A DNA stretch of 64,000 nucleotides, from positions 10,949,870 to 11,013,869 of the forward strand of contig KL647288.1 of the NCBI GenBank assembly GCA_000727475.1, written 5' to 3'. A program made the translations under genes and the position numbers. Source of the DNA: Sarcocystis neurona. Lineage: Eukaryota > Apicomplexa > Conoidasida > Eucoccidiorida > Sarcocystidae. Every line of letters begins with the position of its first letter. The first letter of the stretch is position 1. This document shows positions 61,620 through 64,000 of this stretch, piece by piece. Below the pieces are notes generated by a model, which saw only the letters and a program-made list of their open reading frames with translations, did not search any database and was not told the origin of the DNA.

Positions 61620-62800
61620 CGCCCTACTTTCTAAGATACGGTAAAACCGCGGTCCAGATTGTTATAGTACTGTCGGTATAGGTAGTCTAGTACTTCTCTA
61701 TGATGTTCCTGTGTCGTGTTTTCTACAACTTGTGACAATTCCCGGTATAACACACAAGACAGAATGGCGAACGGCCGAACACACGAGAGCTTGGGTGGCT
61801 GGCTGAGAGTACAGCTTGCGTTCAGGTGGAGAACACGGTGCCAGTACGTTCATTCACCTGCAACGTGACATACACGTGTTCAACCTCGCACAGCAACGTC
61901 ACAACTTCTGCCCCAGCTGATTACGTAGAAGACCTACGTGGAATGTCTTACCCACGTGCGGGATGTTCCATGTTTTATCGGGCAGCGAACGCAGCGCGCT
62001 TTAAAAATTGCAAATAGTATGGAGGTACCATCAACAGTTTCAAGCGTCGCCTATCAGCGTTACCACGGATGAACTAAGCTGCTGTGTGAAAGCGCGCTCA
62101 ATCAGCTCCAAAGCCACTGTGCTGGCAATTCGACAGATGACTACTAAGTCACATCTACGAGGGCACTGCTCTGAACTTCCAAAGCTCTGCAGCTGTTCGT
62201 TGATGCACCTTTCATGAGCGCACGCAGAATATATGGACCTTCTTCCCGAGCCTTCGAATGTAAAGTGTCACTCGTCCGTGTAGCCCCGTCGAGAATGTCA
62301 ACCTCCGACAGAAAGAATGAACTGTATCAGCAGTCAATGGACAGCTCCAGTTAAACGTGGCTGTGTCTCCGCTTCGGTCGTTCAACTGTTGACTGAAGAG
62401 GCGGGGCGGCAATGCTGCCACGTGTGTGCCCTCTTGCTCGTCAAAAAGCAAGGCTTTGTACTCGCAGTTGAGGAAACAACGAGCTAGGGTTTAACCAGCG
62501 ACACACTCACCCTCTAAAACGTGGATGCTCAGGGGACAGTTTTCAAGCGGTGCCCACGAAGAGCAACACCGTCATGGTCACTAGGCTGTTCTAGCACAGT
62601 TACAGCACCAGGCAATGCAAACTTAGAGCGCCCTAGCCGACTTCGCACGCTGTTAAACTGGTCAGTCAGCTAGTGCAGCTGAAGCTTTCCACATTCGCCG
62701 TTCACCAACTCATTATTACAATTTCCAGACTTCGGGTGACTTCATTTAGAGCCGCGAGGGCCAGCGCTCCCCAACAGTTTGGGGGGGACGGACGCGACGT
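61620..62800. other. Region without firm gene
   Basis: Only short frames. The minus-strand frame at 62451-62212 (QEGTHVAALPPRLFSQQLND) looks mildly coding but has no clear splice sites. Confidence 0.35.
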
Positions 62801-62830
62801 AAATTCACGACCGTGATCTGCAAATATCTA

Positions 62831-64000
62831 TTACATGTGCAGATAAGCCTTTAGCAGCTGTCCGCCAAGGTTGCCACGTTTTTTCTGGTTTCGTCGCCGC
62901 AGATGTTGTTCTTGATTTTCTGCCTGCACGACAGAAGGGTGAGCTTTCTCGGCAGTGCCGGTAGCGGAATAGCAAGTCACAAAGGCGCTTTACTTCTTTG
63001 CGACCTGTCGTGTAACACTTTTGTGGTCTTTCGGGCAGAGAATATGGCAAATAGGCTCATCCTTTAACTATTGACGAAACCTGGGAATCTAGTGGTTTTC
63101 ACTTCTTCGGAAGCCCTCCAGGAATTCCATTGTTTCCGACGTAAGTGGACAGGCTCCTGCTAAGAAATATTTAGGTGTAGGACAGGTATGTACTGTGGGT
63201 AACAAATCTTCGGACTGCTGCCCCAACAGCAGGACGTAGAATAGGACTCCTGCGGCCCGTACGACAGTTTCAGCTGCTCAGAAGAGTTTTTTGCCCCGGC
63301 GAAAGGATCCACTTCAACACTGGCCCACCACCTGACCGATCCAGCAGCGAACTGTTCCGCTTCGGACTTTGTTGGCCAAATTCTCAACAAATCTCGTGTT
63401 GAAGGCAGCATTATCCGGCGCGGCTGCGGGTCCGTTGCACCTCCCCCCGTTGGCACAGGAACCCCCTTTTTCTTCCTAACAAAAGCGTGCCGGCAATATG
63501 ATGTGTGTGGATGATGGGTTTACGCATGTCAGTGTCTGTGACACGCCTGCTGTAGCTACTTGAAAGAGTTCTGCATCCACGTGGAAGGCAGCGCACGCTC
63601 TTTTGAGTTTTTCTCAACAGGTTTCGTCGGTTCTTTAGCCTGATACCGGAACACAGCGGTTGGAGCTGGGGAGGGCAAGACTGTTTTGCAAACCGGGAAT
63701 ATTATTGTGTGTGTCGCTCGATTTTTTTAGGAGAAAGAAGTAGCTTCTGCAAGTTCGACTTCGTGCGTACTGGTGACACGTCCCATGTCAATTAAAGATT
63801 ATCGACGCAGACGCTGTGTTTTGCTCTTAGAAAAGAGCACACCTCACCAGTTCCTCGACAATATGGCGGCTTTTGTTTTCTTTCTCGCATACGAGTGGTA
63901 AACCCACACCCGTCCTCGGGTTTGGTGTGCACTCCCAGCTCCGGAGTCATCTGCGCCCGCCCACGCCTGTCAGTCGTGTAGAGGTTGCAGGATTTTCTTT
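62831..64000 (-). CDS. Unidentified gene, 3' exons (cut by right edge)
   Basis: Two exons join in phase 0. 63475-63332 (acceptor CACGCTTTTGTTAG) reads EEKGGSCANGGRCNGPAAAP, then DNAAFNTRFVENLANKVRSG and TVRCWIGQ to GTGGTG. The last exon, 62923-62831 (acceptor CCTTCTGTCGTGCAG), reads AENQEQHLRRRNQKKRGNLG then GQLLKAYLHM and a TAA. A further coding stretch lies at about 63960-63848 with a strong GTGAGG donor. In the phase that fits, it ends VCEKENKSRHIVEEL. Other frames there also stay open, so that junction is unsure. The tail is strongly basic. No family was recognised and the 5' end lies outside the window. Confidence 0.42.

Overview
The window looks like nuclear DNA of a coccidian apicomplexan, most likely an Eimeria. 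It has dense CAG/CTG triplet tracts that read as poly-Q, poly-A and poly-S in several frames, genes cut into many short exons, pyrimidine-rich introns, and blocks of triplet-rich DNA alternating with blocks that have almost none. This matches the R (repeat-rich) and P (repeat-poor) segments described for Eimeria tenella chromosomes. No bacterial, viral or CRISPR feature was seen. The species is an inference.

Layout. 1-16.3 kb is an R-type block: the 5' half of RAD50 on the minus strand (ATG at 6922, running off the left edge), then plus-strand repeat-rich genes ending at 10984 (unknown), 14789 (ubiquitin-like fold) and 16287 (unknown). 16.4-45.9 kb is a P-type block with many TA/TG microsatellites and small multi-exon genes. 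I rebuilt six of these from splice sites whose phases match (25.5, 26.0-26.8, 31.0-32.2, 37.8-38.4, 41.7-44.4 and 44.8-45.9 kb), plus a single-exon gene for a probable mitochondrial membrane protein (23.8-24.3 kb). A 346-base N gap lies in an AC microsatellite at 33.4-33.7 kb. 46-58.8 kb is a second R-type block: an unidentified plus-strand gene ending at 48003, then NOT2 (CCR4-NOT subunit), whose conserved C-terminal half is resolved into seven exons ending at 58756. 58.8-64 kb is P-type again, with an elongator tRNA-Met on the minus strand (61532-61604) and the 3' end of an unidentified minus-strand gene at the right edge.

How strands were assigned. In RAD50 and NOT2, the two genes with secure homology, sense-strand introns carry CTG/pyrimidine runs, while sense-strand exons carry CAG/GAG runs. 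The complement of an intron therefore often reads like a Q/S/A-rich protein. Many long open frames in the R blocks are such shadows. Exon calls rest on homology, or on a donor, an acceptor and matching phase together.

Function. The two named genes belong to unrelated housekeeping systems: double-strand break repair (RAD50, in the MRE11 complex) and mRNA deadenylation/transcription control (NOT2, in CCR4-NOT). Nothing indicates that the genes in the window act together. I found no clearly new biological system. The most notable items are the small intron-rich genes of the P block, a perfect 121-bp tandem duplication, in-intron minisatellites, and possible alternative 3' exons.
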